Below are positions 44,501-52,072 of a stretch of 64,000 bases of DNA, piece by piece. Position numbers and translations under genes: made by a program. Each line of letters begins with the position of its first letter. Position 1 is the first letter of the stretch. The notes under the pieces are model-generated. The model saw only the letters and a list, made by a program, of their open reading frames with translations. It was not told the DNA's origin and searched no databases. This DNA is from Cellulomonas sp. Root930 (GTDB lineage: Bacteria > Actinomycetota > Actinomycetes > Actinomycetales > Cellulomonadaceae), in the NCBI GenBank assembly GCA_001429255.1, contig LMJI01000002.1, positions 170,808 through 234,807 of the forward strand. Reading direction: 5' to 3'.

Positions 44501-44673
44501 GGGCGACGGACGCAGTCGGTCAAGGGCTCAGCCTGCGCTACGAGAGCAGCGATAAGGACCACCCAGCGCTGCTGCGAGACTTCGGTGAAGCGCGCGACGG
44601 CTGGGCAACGATGCACTCGATGCGCTCGGTCGACCGCACCGTCCGTGTCGTCGCGATCGGAGAGCAGCTGTGA
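41566..44673 (+). CDS. drmA: DISARM helicase DrmA
   Basis: ATG 41566 overlaps the upstream stop (ATGA) with GGAGGC before it. The 1035-residue protein follows the DrmA pattern closely. It has an N-terminal unassigned half, then DLIWFPTGGGKTEAYLALAA (Walker A near 415), VLTRYTLRMLTTQQF, IGLWVGGETTPNDY, a Cys cluster (CPWC near 527, later HSDC), ATVDKFARMPW and IQDELHLLSGPLGTTVALYE (DE-L-H replacing DEAH, near 621). STATIRSAPEQ, TNMLSVGIDISRL and YIQATSRVGRS follow. In DISARM, DrmA and DrmB form the core that engages incoming DNA. The match covers the whole helicase part. Confidence 0.88.
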   Translation: MTPERTFNQVRSEVVGHLKEQYLGPAHGAEEILPQRPDRVYLVGTLYPRGRSAPPMDGDVLGEEGADDGLDESIELANAWNPASAAISFLHDGPSITCTVAAGRYSQLPDKSGWQRRAMVEPVLTLDRSTPPLDVMGGAGRVVSVWRPIGDAWLVTVAIENRAEHDDADSPPPTEDCLFQVELRCDVVAGRVLPYPSVSLLSDDDEEQELRLLYSNRQTFGVGHGCSIAWEDSDAPTWVASDMIPSSVVPSVSPGERDAEVLKLVYLSDETLPVDKLCATLQQFVDDYGDWIIDQQKAADDLPPNHAEAGDRLVQRMQRARSRMEAGVELLRSDEGVRTAFHLANRAMRVQILQSRHAKANPGSRGVALPAAADNVDEPAWYPFQLAFQLLTVASTAGAEHPDRSVVDLIWFPTGGGKTEAYLALAAFEMIHRRLTQGLRGGGTAVLTRYTLRMLTTQQFQRAATLICALELLRQQDRRLTGTQPFSIGLWVGGETTPNDYKTAHERTRELLRASEPENPFQILSCPWCATPLLPARRNNDTTAYGVRSTSSSFELFCPHSDCAFHNFLPVKVVDAQIFADPPTLLVATVDKFARMPWHKDAGAVLGRGGVPYNAPSLVIQDELHLLSGPLGTTVALYEAAVLGLMAWDGKRPKIVASTATIRSAPEQVRRLYGSAVALFPPSGLDSDNSYFAVVDKTAPGRLYMGLMPQAHTASYATVLATVALLEAPVLVGESPEDLDAYWTVVAYHNSLRELGRTVTIARDDVESILASRAEKRGSRSRRLKRDGVIELTSNVGPGSLVRRLAQLEISVGEADAVDLVATTNMLSVGIDISRLGLMLMNGQPKTTAEYIQATSRVGRSTVPGLVVTLLRPGKPRDRSHYESFRAFHESLYRHVEPTSVTPWSLASRERSLHAAFVMLVRHGAGLRGNDDAGAFRPDDASVAKACRILLDAVTAAEPEARDAADTMVRRLVAEWSRRATDAVGQGLSLRYESSDKDHPALLRDFGEARDGWATMHSMRSVDRTVRVVAIGEQL

Positions 44674-46478
44674 GGACGACCAGACTCAGCCAGACGGTGT
44701 CACCCTTCGGCGTGGGAGCGATCCTCGACATCGAGGGCGAATCCCTGATGGCGGCAGACATCAGCACCTGGCCGCAGTCCAAGACCCGCCGGATCGAGTC
44801 CCGGCGCCTGGAGCTCGCTCTCGGCGTGGCGGAGCTCAGGATGCCACCCAGCGTCCCCTCGAGACCGTCGAAGAACACCCCCGGAATCGACTACAAGCGC
44901 TTCCCGGGCTGGCTGTTCTGCCAGGACTGCCGTCGGATGAATCGGATGACCCGTCGGCAGGAGACCGGCAAGCCACCCCGCTGCGAGCACTGCAAGGGCC
45001 CGATGGTGCCGATGAGATTCATCGTCGTCGGCACGGAGCGGGGACACGCCATGGACGTTCCGTGGGTGAGGTGGGCACACTCCGAGGCCAGCGGCGAGAG
45101 CCAAGACCGCTGCCGAACGGAGGAGCTCCTGTTCCGAACGCGGCCAGGTGGCGCGGAGGGTCTGTCCAGCCTCGTAGTCCACTGTGCCGCATGCGGCGCG
45201 AGTCGTGACCTCGGTGCGTTGACCGCGAAGGGCTCGCTCAAGCGAATCGGCTTCAGGTGCACGGGAGCCCAACCCTGGCAGTCGCCCAAGTTGGACACCT
45301 GCGACGAGCGTGTCGAAGTCCTCCAGCGAGGCGCGACCAACGTGACCATCAGCGAGACGTCGACCGCCCTGGACATCCCGGAGCCGACCAACCCGGTCAA
45401 GGATGACGCCGCAGAAATCCGCCGCCACCGAAACTTCGAGGACGTCCGCTCAGCACCCTCCGGACCTCGCGCAGCCGTGCTCATCGAGCTGATCGCCGAG
45501 GATCTCGGCGTCACGCAGCAGGAGGTGCTCCGGGTGGCGACCGCCGCGACCGACGACACCGACGAGGTCAAAGCCGCACGCGAAGGGCTGCTCGCGGACG
45601 AATGGCTCGCATTCCAGCAAGCGATCGACAACCCGGACGAGCCCGTCGGCACGCCCAACTTCGTCGTGTCGGTGACACCGTTCGTCCCGGACGACGCCCC
45701 GCCTGCCGCTAGCGCGATCGACGACCTCGTCGGCCACATCGTCCTGGCCCATCGCCTCCGCGAAGTGCGCGCCCTCCACGGGTTCAGACGCTACGACGGG
45801 GGCTCCGACCTCGTGGACGTCGATCTCGGCCCGCGCGGGCGCGAGAGATGGCTGCCGGCCGTCGAGTCATTCGGCGAGGGGGTCCTCCTCACCCTCGATG
45901 AGCACCGACTGGCTGCATGGGAACTCAACGAGCACGTGAAGGTCCGGGTCGAGGACATCGAACGTCGTCGACGTGCCTCCGTCGTGGGCTCACGCCTCGG
46001 TGTGGCCACGCCGCGCCGCGTCCTGCTGCACACGCTCGCCCACGTCCTGATGCGGCAGCTGGCATTTTCGTGCGGCTACTCGGCGGCCTCGCTCAGAGAA
46101 CGGATCTACTCGTCCAGTGCGCCGAACGCGCAGGCAGGAATCCTGATCTATACAGCGGCGGGCGATGCGGAGGGGACGCTCGGAGGACTTGTCCGCCAAG
46201 GTGAGGCGCCACGCCTCATGCAGAGCCTCTTCGCCGCGCTCGAAGCCACCGCCTGGTGCTCCTCGGATCCCCTCTGTAGCGAGAGCCGTGGCCAGGGACC
46301 GAGCGCTCTCAACCTCGCTGCGTGTCACGGCTGCGCGCTCGTCGCTGAAACCTCCTGTGAGGGTTCCAATCTCCTCCTCGACCGGGTGCTACTCATCGGC
46401 CGCGGGGAGACTCCGGGCTTCTTCCAAAGTGTGATCCGAGACGTGCAGCAGGACGCGGCTCGAAGGGCGCGACTGTGA
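44670..46478 (+). CDS. drmB: DISARM protein DrmB (DUF1998)
   Basis: GTG 44670 overlaps the drmA stop (GTGA). The 602-residue protein starts RLSQTVSPFGVGAILDIEGE as DrmB proteins do. It carries zinc-type pairs: FCQDC and CEHC (about 84-110), CAACGASRDLG (near 173), and C-terminal CSSDPLCSES with CHGC (about 530-556). The DUF1998 part includes HTLAHVLMRQLAFSCGYSAA and ERIYSS then AGILIYTAAGDAEGTLGGLV. DrmB partners DrmA. The usual next gene, the phospholipase-D protein DrmC, is absent; a helicase gene overlaps instead. Confidence 0.88.
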   Translation: MRTTRLSQTVSPFGVGAILDIEGESLMAADISTWPQSKTRRIESRRLELALGVAELRMPPSVPSRPSKNTPGIDYKRFPGWLFCQDCRRMNRMTRRQETGKPPRCEHCKGPMVPMRFIVVGTERGHAMDVPWVRWAHSEASGESQDRCRTEELLFRTRPGGAEGLSSLVVHCAACGASRDLGALTAKGSLKRIGFRCTGAQPWQSPKLDTCDERVEVLQRGATNVTISETSTALDIPEPTNPVKDDAAEIRRHRNFEDVRSAPSGPRAAVLIELIAEDLGVTQQEVLRVATAATDDTDEVKAAREGLLADEWLAFQQAIDNPDEPVGTPNFVVSVTPFVPDDAPPAASAIDDLVGHIVLAHRLREVRALHGFRRYDGGSDLVDVDLGPRGRERWLPAVESFGEGVLLTLDEHRLAAWELNEHVKVRVEDIERRRRASVVGSRLGVATPRRVLLHTLAHVLMRQLAFSCGYSAASLRERIYSSSAPNAQAGILIYTAAGDAEGTLGGLVRQGEAPRLMQSLFAALEATAWCSSDPLCSESRGQGPSALNLAACHGCALVAETSCEGSNLLLDRVLLIGRGETPGFFQSVIRDVQQDAARRARL

Positions 46479-48556
46479 CGGACGCTTTAGAGGTCCCGAC
46501 CGGGCCCGAGCTGACGTTCGATCTTCGCGGCGTCCAGCTGGAGGACTGGCAGCAGGACGCCTGCGCTGCATGGGCGGCGGGCGACGAAGGCGGGCCGTTC
46601 CGGGGGACGCTCGAGGTGTTCACAGGGGGCGGCAAGTCGCTCATCGCCCTCGAGTGCGCCCGCCGGGCCGCACTGGTCGAACCTCACCTACGTTTGGTGA
46701 TCGTCGTGCCGACCATTGCGCTGGCGCGTCAATGGCGCGCAGTCCTGGAAGAACGAACCGGTCTGGATCCGAAGGACATCGGCGAGCTTCGCGGAGGGCG
46801 CAAGGACGACCTGCGCACGCACCGCGCGCTCATCGGCGTTCTCAACTCGGCCGCCCAGCGGCTGCCACAGATAGCTCGAGATGCTCCGGGACCGCTGATG
46901 CTCATCGTCGACGAGTCCCATCGGGCAGGGGCCCCGGAGTTTTCGCGCGTCCTGGATACCCCCGCGGACTTCCGGCTCGGCCTCAGCGCGACAGCGGAGC
47001 GCGAGGACGTCGACGACGACGGTGTGGCCGTCGAGTACGACGATCACGTACTCGGTCGGAACCTCGGCGCGATCGTCTATCGATTCGATCTGCGCTCCGC
47101 CAGGGAGATCGGTTGGCTGCCGACGTTCACGGTCCACCACCACGCCGTGCAGCTGGATCCCGATGAGCGTCGCCGGTACGACGAAGCAAGTCGCAAGATC
47201 GACGATCTCGCCGACCGCCTGCGTGATTTCGGTGTGGACATGTCCGCGGTCCGGGCCGTCGCCGGCCGATCCGGTGAGCAGGCGACGCTGGCCCGGTCGT
47301 ATGTGGCGGCCGTGTCGACCCGGAAGGACCTGCTCTACCGGGCTCGCGAGCGCACCCGCGTGTCCGCGCGAATCGTCGAGTCCCTGGCATCGCGCACGCC
47401 CGGCCCACGGATCCTCCTCTTCCACGAACGGATCGACGAAGCCGTCGACCTCCACGCCGCTCTGTCTCGGGCCGGTCTTGGCGTGGAGGTCGCGCTGGAG
47501 CACTCCCGGCTCTCCGAGTCGCAACGTCGGCAGGCACTCGCGTCGTTCGCCGACGGAAGTGCCCCGATCCTGGTCAGCGTGAAGTCGCTGGTGGAAGGGA
47601 TCGACGTTCCGGCAACCGATGTCGGGGTCTCGGTGGCGTCGTCCGCGAGCGTGCGGCAGCGGGTGCAGGCCCTAGGACGCGTGCTGCGGCGGCGGTTCGA
47701 CGGCGGCGAGAAGACCGCCGAGATGCACATGCTGTTCGTCGAGAAGACGGCCGACGAGCTGATCTACGAGAAGGAGGACTGGAGCGACCTCACCGGGCCG
47801 GCATCCAACCAGTACTTCGGGTGGGGTCTCGACGCCGTCGAGCCCGACGTGCTCGACGGGCCGCCACGGACACCACGACCCACCGAGGACCAGTTCTGGA
47901 CGTCCTTCACTGCTGAGCGGCCGACGCTGCCGATCGAATGGCCGTGCGGATGGCCGCGCGACGAGTGGCGCCTCGACTCACGCGGCTCAGTCACGGACCT
48001 CTCGGGCGCGCTGGTGGAGAACCCGCAAGGCGTCGTCGCCGCGGTTCAGCGCCTGAGGCCGGGCGGCGGCCGGTTCCGGGTATCGACCAAGCACCGGTTC
48101 GTCGTCGTGCCCGAGGCAGGCTCCGAACTGCGCGCTTGGTGTGTTGACGTCCTCGACGAACCGCTCCGCACCCGACCGGCCGAAGCCATGCAGGACGAGG
48201 GGCCAGTCACGGAGGACAGCACGTCCGCACAGATGACACCCGGCGACCCGTACCTAGGCCCAAGAGACCGCACCGGAGGCACCTTCAAGATCCGCCAGAA
48301 GCGAGGTGGTGTCATCACGCGACGGGTCGGAACGGGCGAAGAGTACGCGGCTGCCGACCCGAGCGAGGGCACCGAGCCGCAGGTATCGAACGCCGTCCTC
48401 GTTCTGGACGCGTGGAAACGCACAGGTGAGTCCGGAATCTCCTTCTTCGTCAATGCCCGCGACGTCGCCTATTACCTTTCAGGCGGCGAGGCGCGATACC
48501 TTGCCCACGTAGGCGGCGGATTTCTCTGGCCAACCCTGGAAGGTAGCGAGGCATGA
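46475..48556 (+). CDS. XPB/RAD25-like SF2 helicase, 693 aa
   Basis: GTG 46475 overlaps the drmB stop by 4 bases. The helicase core lies in the first 430 residues: LRGVQLEDWQQDACAAWAAG (Q-motif-like), VFTGGGKSLIALECARR (GGGKS 51-55), VVPTIALARQW, LIVDESHRAG (DESH 146-149 in place of DEAH), LGLSATAERED, LLFHERIDEAVDLHAAL, VSVKSLVEGIDVPATD and QRVQALGRVLRRRF. The C-terminal 260 residues are unassigned. It takes the place of drmC in the operon and would be the fourth ATPase acting with DrmAB. Confidence 0.82.
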   Translation: MTDALEVPTGPELTFDLRGVQLEDWQQDACAAWAAGDEGGPFRGTLEVFTGGGKSLIALECARRAALVEPHLRLVIVVPTIALARQWRAVLEERTGLDPKDIGELRGGRKDDLRTHRALIGVLNSAAQRLPQIARDAPGPLMLIVDESHRAGAPEFSRVLDTPADFRLGLSATAEREDVDDDGVAVEYDDHVLGRNLGAIVYRFDLRSAREIGWLPTFTVHHHAVQLDPDERRRYDEASRKIDDLADRLRDFGVDMSAVRAVAGRSGEQATLARSYVAAVSTRKDLLYRARERTRVSARIVESLASRTPGPRILLFHERIDEAVDLHAALSRAGLGVEVALEHSRLSESQRRQALASFADGSAPILVSVKSLVEGIDVPATDVGVSVASSASVRQRVQALGRVLRRRFDGGEKTAEMHMLFVEKTADELIYEKEDWSDLTGPASNQYFGWGLDAVEPDVLDGPPRTPRPTEDQFWTSFTAERPTLPIEWPCGWPRDEWRLDSRGSVTDLSGALVENPQGVVAAVQRLRPGGGRFRVSTKHRFVVVPEAGSELRAWCVDVLDEPLRTRPAEAMQDEGPVTEDSTSAQMTPGDPYLGPRDRTGGTFKIRQKRGGVITRRVGTGEEYAAADPSEGTEPQVSNAVLVLDAWKRTGESGISFFVNARDVAYYLSGGEARYLAHVGGGFLWPTLEGSEA

Positions 48557-49197
48557 CCTCTTCCCATGGAAGGCCCTATCCCTGGCTCGAGCCGTCGTCG
48601 GTGAAAGGCGAAGGCAAGTACCGCGTCACCGCTGACGGCCAGGTCAAGGTGCTGCATGTCAGCGGCCGCAATGAAATGTCCCTACTGGCATCCGATCCCC
48701 ACGCCGAGCTGGTCGCGATGGTCGGCGGCGTGAAGCGGGCCCATGGCGAGCAACCGTCGGGGATCTTCTACATCAACGAGTGGGGTCACGTACTCGTGAA
48801 GGCTGCCGGCGCCACCTGGTATGCCGGGCAATATCGCACCATCCTCGAGTTCGACCTCGGTGGAGGTGTCCTTTCCGCAAGGGCACCACGGGGCCTCCTA
48901 CCCGGAGAGCGCTGGCCGGGCCCGCAGGTCGGAATCCGCTACACGATCGCGGCCACCGGTGACGACGTCTACTGCAAGCGTCGTATCGACGTCCGGACCG
49001 AGCGGCAGGAGCGCCTCTCCGACTACATCGCAGACTCGCCATCGTTCGTTCGAGAGCTCGCCCGACACCGGCCGACGGGGGGCCGCCTGTACATCAACGA
49101 AGCACGCGAGATGTTCAGCCCCCTGGACGGCGAGGGATCCTTCGTCTATCTCGGACGTGCTCCTATCGACCGGTGGTTCCCGGAGCCGCAGCCGTAG
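48553..49197 (+). CDS. Hypothetical protein, 214 aa, last gene of DrmAB operon
   Basis: ATG 48553 overlaps the helicase stop (ATGA), so it belongs to the operon. I do not recognise it. It looks beta-rich and soluble. The motif G..YINE occurs twice in similar context (PSGIFYINEWGHVLVK near 75; GGRLYINEAREMFS near 178), suggesting a duplicated or two-fold domain. It contains no nuclease or metal site that I can see. Conserved coupling to the helicase suggests an accessory or specificity subunit. Confidence 0.6.
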   Translation: MTSSHGRPYPWLEPSSVKGEGKYRVTADGQVKVLHVSGRNEMSLLASDPHAELVAMVGGVKRAHGEQPSGIFYINEWGHVLVKAAGATWYAGQYRTILEFDLGGGVLSARAPRGLLPGERWPGPQVGIRYTIAATGDDVYCKRRIDVRTERQERLSDYIADSPSFVRELARHRPTGGRLYINEAREMFSPLDGEGSFVYLGRAPIDRWFPEPQP

Positions 49198-49238
49198 GCG
49201 ATCTCCCGGCGGCTGCGGGTTGCATGCCGCATCGCTCT

Positions 49239-50114
49239 CTACCGGCCCATGCACCGGTTACAGCTCGTCGCTAGCAAGGTCATGTCCGTAAGTCGGCCCG
49301 CGGACAACGTCGCGAGCTCGTTGGGCGACGACTCCAGGTGTCGAACCACTAAGTAGAACGGATCCGCCGGCGACGAGTGCGACCGAGCGCGATCCTGTCC
49401 ACAGGACCAGCAGGTGAACCGGTCACGTCGAAACACACGGCCGCGCAGATCCTCGGAGAACATGCGCTGCGACGGATCGAGGCGATGCGCCTCATGAGCA
49501 GACACCAGTCGGTGCTCTCCTGAGCGAAGGTCCGAGGCATCCCCGGGTGCCTCGATCGGCCATTGCTCGAGCTCACGTAGACCTCGCGCCAGGCGTGCGC
49601 CCTCCTTGCTGTGGGCGACTCGGTTCAGTTCGTCGGCAGTCACCGGCTCGCCCAGAAGCCGCACGAACAACGCGCGTACCCGGTCCACAGGTTCGCCGTC
49701 CTCGTCGCGCACGGCCGTCACCGTGAGCCAGCGCTCCCGCCGTGCGTGGTTCGGCTCGACCTCGAGAAGGCGATAGTTCCCGCGATCCTCTTCGATCTCG
49801 TAGCCCAGTTCGACCCTCAGTTCCCGGACACGCCGCGCCCACTCACCGATGCCCGACACCGCGGCCAGTTCGTCGCCGCTCACCCACTCTTTCAGGTTGG
49901 CCACGAGGTACTGAAGGATCGCGGGCCTGGCGCCGTTGCCCGCGCCGGCCTGCGGGCGGCGGTCGGTGCCGTACACCCTCGTGATCGCAAGTCGAAGCCT
50001 GGTCAACGCCTCGACAACTTCGCCGTGCGACTCCTGGCGCGCTACTGCGCCCGTGAGGTCGGTCAGGTCAGCGACGGCGTACTGGAACTCCGCGAGAGGA
50101 TCGGGTCTTGGCAC
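49239..50114 (-). CDS. HNH endonuclease with N-terminal wHTH-like domain
   Basis: GTG 50112-50114 begins a 291-residue protein. The N-terminal part has helix-rich LTDLTGAVARQESHGEVVEA and a winged-helix-like WVSGDELAAVSGIGEWARRV followed by ELRVELGYEIEEDRGNYRLL. A treble-clef HNH motif is at the C-terminus: GRVFRRDRFTCWSCGQDR, then LVVRHLES, LTDMTLLATSCNRCMGR, so the Cys pairs, the His and the Asn are present. It ends 41 bp from the DrmAB operon end in convergent orientation. It may be a separate restriction-type nuclease. Confidence 0.75.
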   Translation of the reverse strand: MPRPDPLAEFQYAVADLTDLTGAVARQESHGEVVEALTRLRLAITRVYGTDRRPQAGAGNGARPAILQYLVANLKEWVSGDELAAVSGIGEWARRVRELRVELGYEIEEDRGNYRLLEVEPNHARRERWLTVTAVRDEDGEPVDRVRALFVRLLGEPVTADELNRVAHSKEGARLARGLRELEQWPIEAPGDASDLRSGEHRLVSAHEAHRLDPSQRMFSEDLRGRVFRRDRFTCWSCGQDRARSHSSPADPFYLVVRHLESSPNELATLSAGRLTDMTLLATSCNRCMGR

Positions 50115-50470
50115 GCCGCCAAGGGTAGGCGGGCAGACCCACAGAGAGCTTCAGGAGGCCGCGCGCCGCGAACCTCTCCCGTTCTCGGCGCAGCGGGTGG
50201 GTGCTGTTGGTGCCCTTGCCCCGTACGACGCTAACGGCAGCGGCTGCGTTCGATCGTCCACGGAGAGCCAGATCTGCGTCGTTCCACCGAATCTCATTGG
50301 ATCCTGCCCCTCGTGGCAGCTGCAGGGCACCGGCGCCCCCATGTGGTTCGTCGTCGTCGATGTCATGGGTCGGGCGGTGTCGGCGGCTCCGGCAAAGGTC
50401 ACTCGTTCGGCGGAGCGGGAGCAACTGTTCGCATCCGAACGCCGCGCCATTGGCGGGCCCCGAGGGCTGG
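50115..50470. other. Divergent intergenic region without a supported gene
   Basis: It lies between the HNH gene (-) and the GTPase gene (+). Open frames on both strands are shadows with Arg/Ser bias and no ribosome-binding sites. It must hold the promoters of both flanking genes, but I cannot place boxes with confidence. Confidence 0.4.
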
Positions 50471-51655
50471 ATGAGTATCGTGACGGCCATGGCGGCGAAA
50501 CTGAGGGTGCGGGAACAGAACATTGCCGTCTTTGGGGGGAGTGGCAGCGGGAAGACCGTGCTGGTTTCCTCGTTCTACGGTGCGGCGCAGGAGCAGGCGT
50601 TTCTCAAGGAGAGCCTCTTCCATCTCGTCGCGGAGGACACCGGCAAGGGCAATCACCTGCGCCAGAACTATCTGGGTATGAAGAACAGCGCGCAGGCCCC
50701 GGAGGCGACGCGTTTTGCCGCAACGCAATACTCCTTCATGCTCCAGCTGAAAGACCCGGCTGATGCCAAGGCGGCCAAGGCGGCCAGGGCGCGGCCGTTC
50801 GACGCGCTGCGGCTCGTCTGGCACGACTACCCCGGTGAATGGTTCGAGCAGGAGACAAGCAGCGACGAGGAGGCTGGGCGTCGGCTCGACGCCTTCCGCA
50901 CCCTGCTGCGGTCCGACGTCGCTCTTGTCCTCGTCGACGGCCAGAAGCTCGTCGATTACGCGGGCGAGGAAGAGAAGTACCTCAAGTCGATGCTCGGGAA
51001 TCTCCGCGACGGCCTGCTCCGGTTCAAGAACGACCTGCTCGACGACGGCGAGCTGCTGACCGAGTTCCCGCGCATCTGGATTCTGGCGCTCTCGAAGGCC
51101 GACCTGCACCCGGACCTGGATGTCTACGGGTTCCAGGACCTCCTCGTCGAGAAGGCAGCCGGCGACATCAGCTCGCTGCACGACGTGCTCAAGGGCTTCG
51201 TGAACCTTCCCGAAGCGATGTCGATGGGCGAGGACTTCCTGCTGCTGTCCTCTGCCAAGTTCGAGCCTGGCAGGATCGAGGTGACGGAACGCAAGGGCGT
51301 CGACCTGCTCCTCCCGGTGGGGTGCGTGCTTCCACTGGATCGGCTCGTCCAGTGGGGCAGGAGGCTCGACATTCCGCGCAAGATGCTGGACCGCCTCGTG
51401 GACAACGCCGACGACATCGCGCGCGTCCTCTACGGCCTCGCCCCGTGGATGATCAAGGTCCCCAAGTTCGGCAAGTTCCTGGCCATCGCGCTCCCCTATG
51501 TCGCTCGGGCGATCAAGCAGGGCAGTCCGATGCTCAAAGAGATCAACGACAAGGCATGGGCGAACCACGATTACCTCACCGCCGTTCTCACGCGGTTCAG
51601 GCTCGACCTCGACCGAGGCGTGAAGGAGAACCTGCTCGTCAAGAGCACGAAGTGA
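50471..51655 (+). CDS. TRAFAC-like GTPase, 394 aa
   Basis: ATG 50471 (ribosome-binding site CGAGGG) is chosen over ATG 50489, which lacks a site. The GTPase core shows G1 FGGSGSGKT (21-29), a G3-like HDYPGEWF (118-125, D-x-P-G) and a G4-like LALSKADLH (205-213, SKAD for NKxD). The C-terminal third is helical (RKMLDRLVDNADDIARVLYG). Such stand-alone GTPases appear in NTP-dependent conflict systems, where they act as switches. It overlaps the next small gene by GTGA and heads the second defence operon. Confidence 0.7.
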   Translation: MSIVTAMAAKLRVREQNIAVFGGSGSGKTVLVSSFYGAAQEQAFLKESLFHLVAEDTGKGNHLRQNYLGMKNSAQAPEATRFAATQYSFMLQLKDPADAKAAKAARARPFDALRLVWHDYPGEWFEQETSSDEEAGRRLDAFRTLLRSDVALVLVDGQKLVDYAGEEEKYLKSMLGNLRDGLLRFKNDLLDDGELLTEFPRIWILALSKADLHPDLDVYGFQDLLVEKAAGDISSLHDVLKGFVNLPEAMSMGEDFLLLSSAKFEPGRIEVTERKGVDLLLPVGCVLPLDRLVQWGRRLDIPRKMLDRLVDNADDIARVLYGLAPWMIKVPKFGKFLAIALPYVARAIKQGSPMLKEINDKAWANHDYLTAVLTRFRLDLDRGVKENLLVKSTK

Positions 51656-52062
51656 GACTCATCTGGGCCACGCGGGGGCGCAGCTGGGGATTCCGGTTCC
51701 TCCTCGACGGCGGGTACGCGGACCCGCTGCCCATCTACGAGCGTGCGTTCGCGGGGGTCCAGGGCGAGCGGACGGTGTGCCGGCGCGTGGGCACGCTCGT
51801 GGCACTGCGCTTCCCCGACCCCGAGAACCGCCACGACGACTCCGGCCGCCGCATCCCCCACGACCTCGTCGTCCTGCCGCCGTTGGGCGACGACGTCAGC
51901 TCGGTCGAGGACGCTCAACGGCTCGTCTGGCCGCTGCTCGAAGGAGCATTCCAGCGCGTGTGGGACCAGCCGCGGGCGCCCTCCCGAGCGGACGTCGAGT
52001 CCGCCTTTGGTGGTCGCGTCGATCCAGGTCCGGAAGGCGACGCCGTCCCGAGTGGTCAGTAG
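51652..52062 (+). CDS. Small partner of the GTPase, 136 aa
   Basis: GTG 51652 overlaps the GTPase stop (GTGA), so the two are co-translated. The N-terminus MRLIWATRGRSWGFRFLLDG and the segment RIPHDLVVLPPL give a compact alpha/beta look with several Trp. I do not recognise a family. A GTPase-associated adaptor or effector is the simplest idea, resting only on coupling. Confidence 0.55.
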   Translation: MRLIWATRGRSWGFRFLLDGGYADPLPIYERAFAGVQGERTVCRRVGTLVALRFPDPENRHDDSGRRIPHDLVVLPPLGDDVSSVEDAQRLVWPLLEGAFQRVWDQPRAPSRADVESAFGGRVDPGPEGDAVPSGQ

Positions 52063-52072
52063 TGTCCTTGGT

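Noticed and set aside
46475..48556. DrmC in the usual position after drmB
   Set aside because: The gene has helicase motifs and no phospholipase-D HxK motifs.
50151..50450. 99-aa minus-strand open frame between HNH and GTPase genes
   Set aside because: Low-complexity Arg/Thr/Ser composition and no start signal; treated as non-coding.
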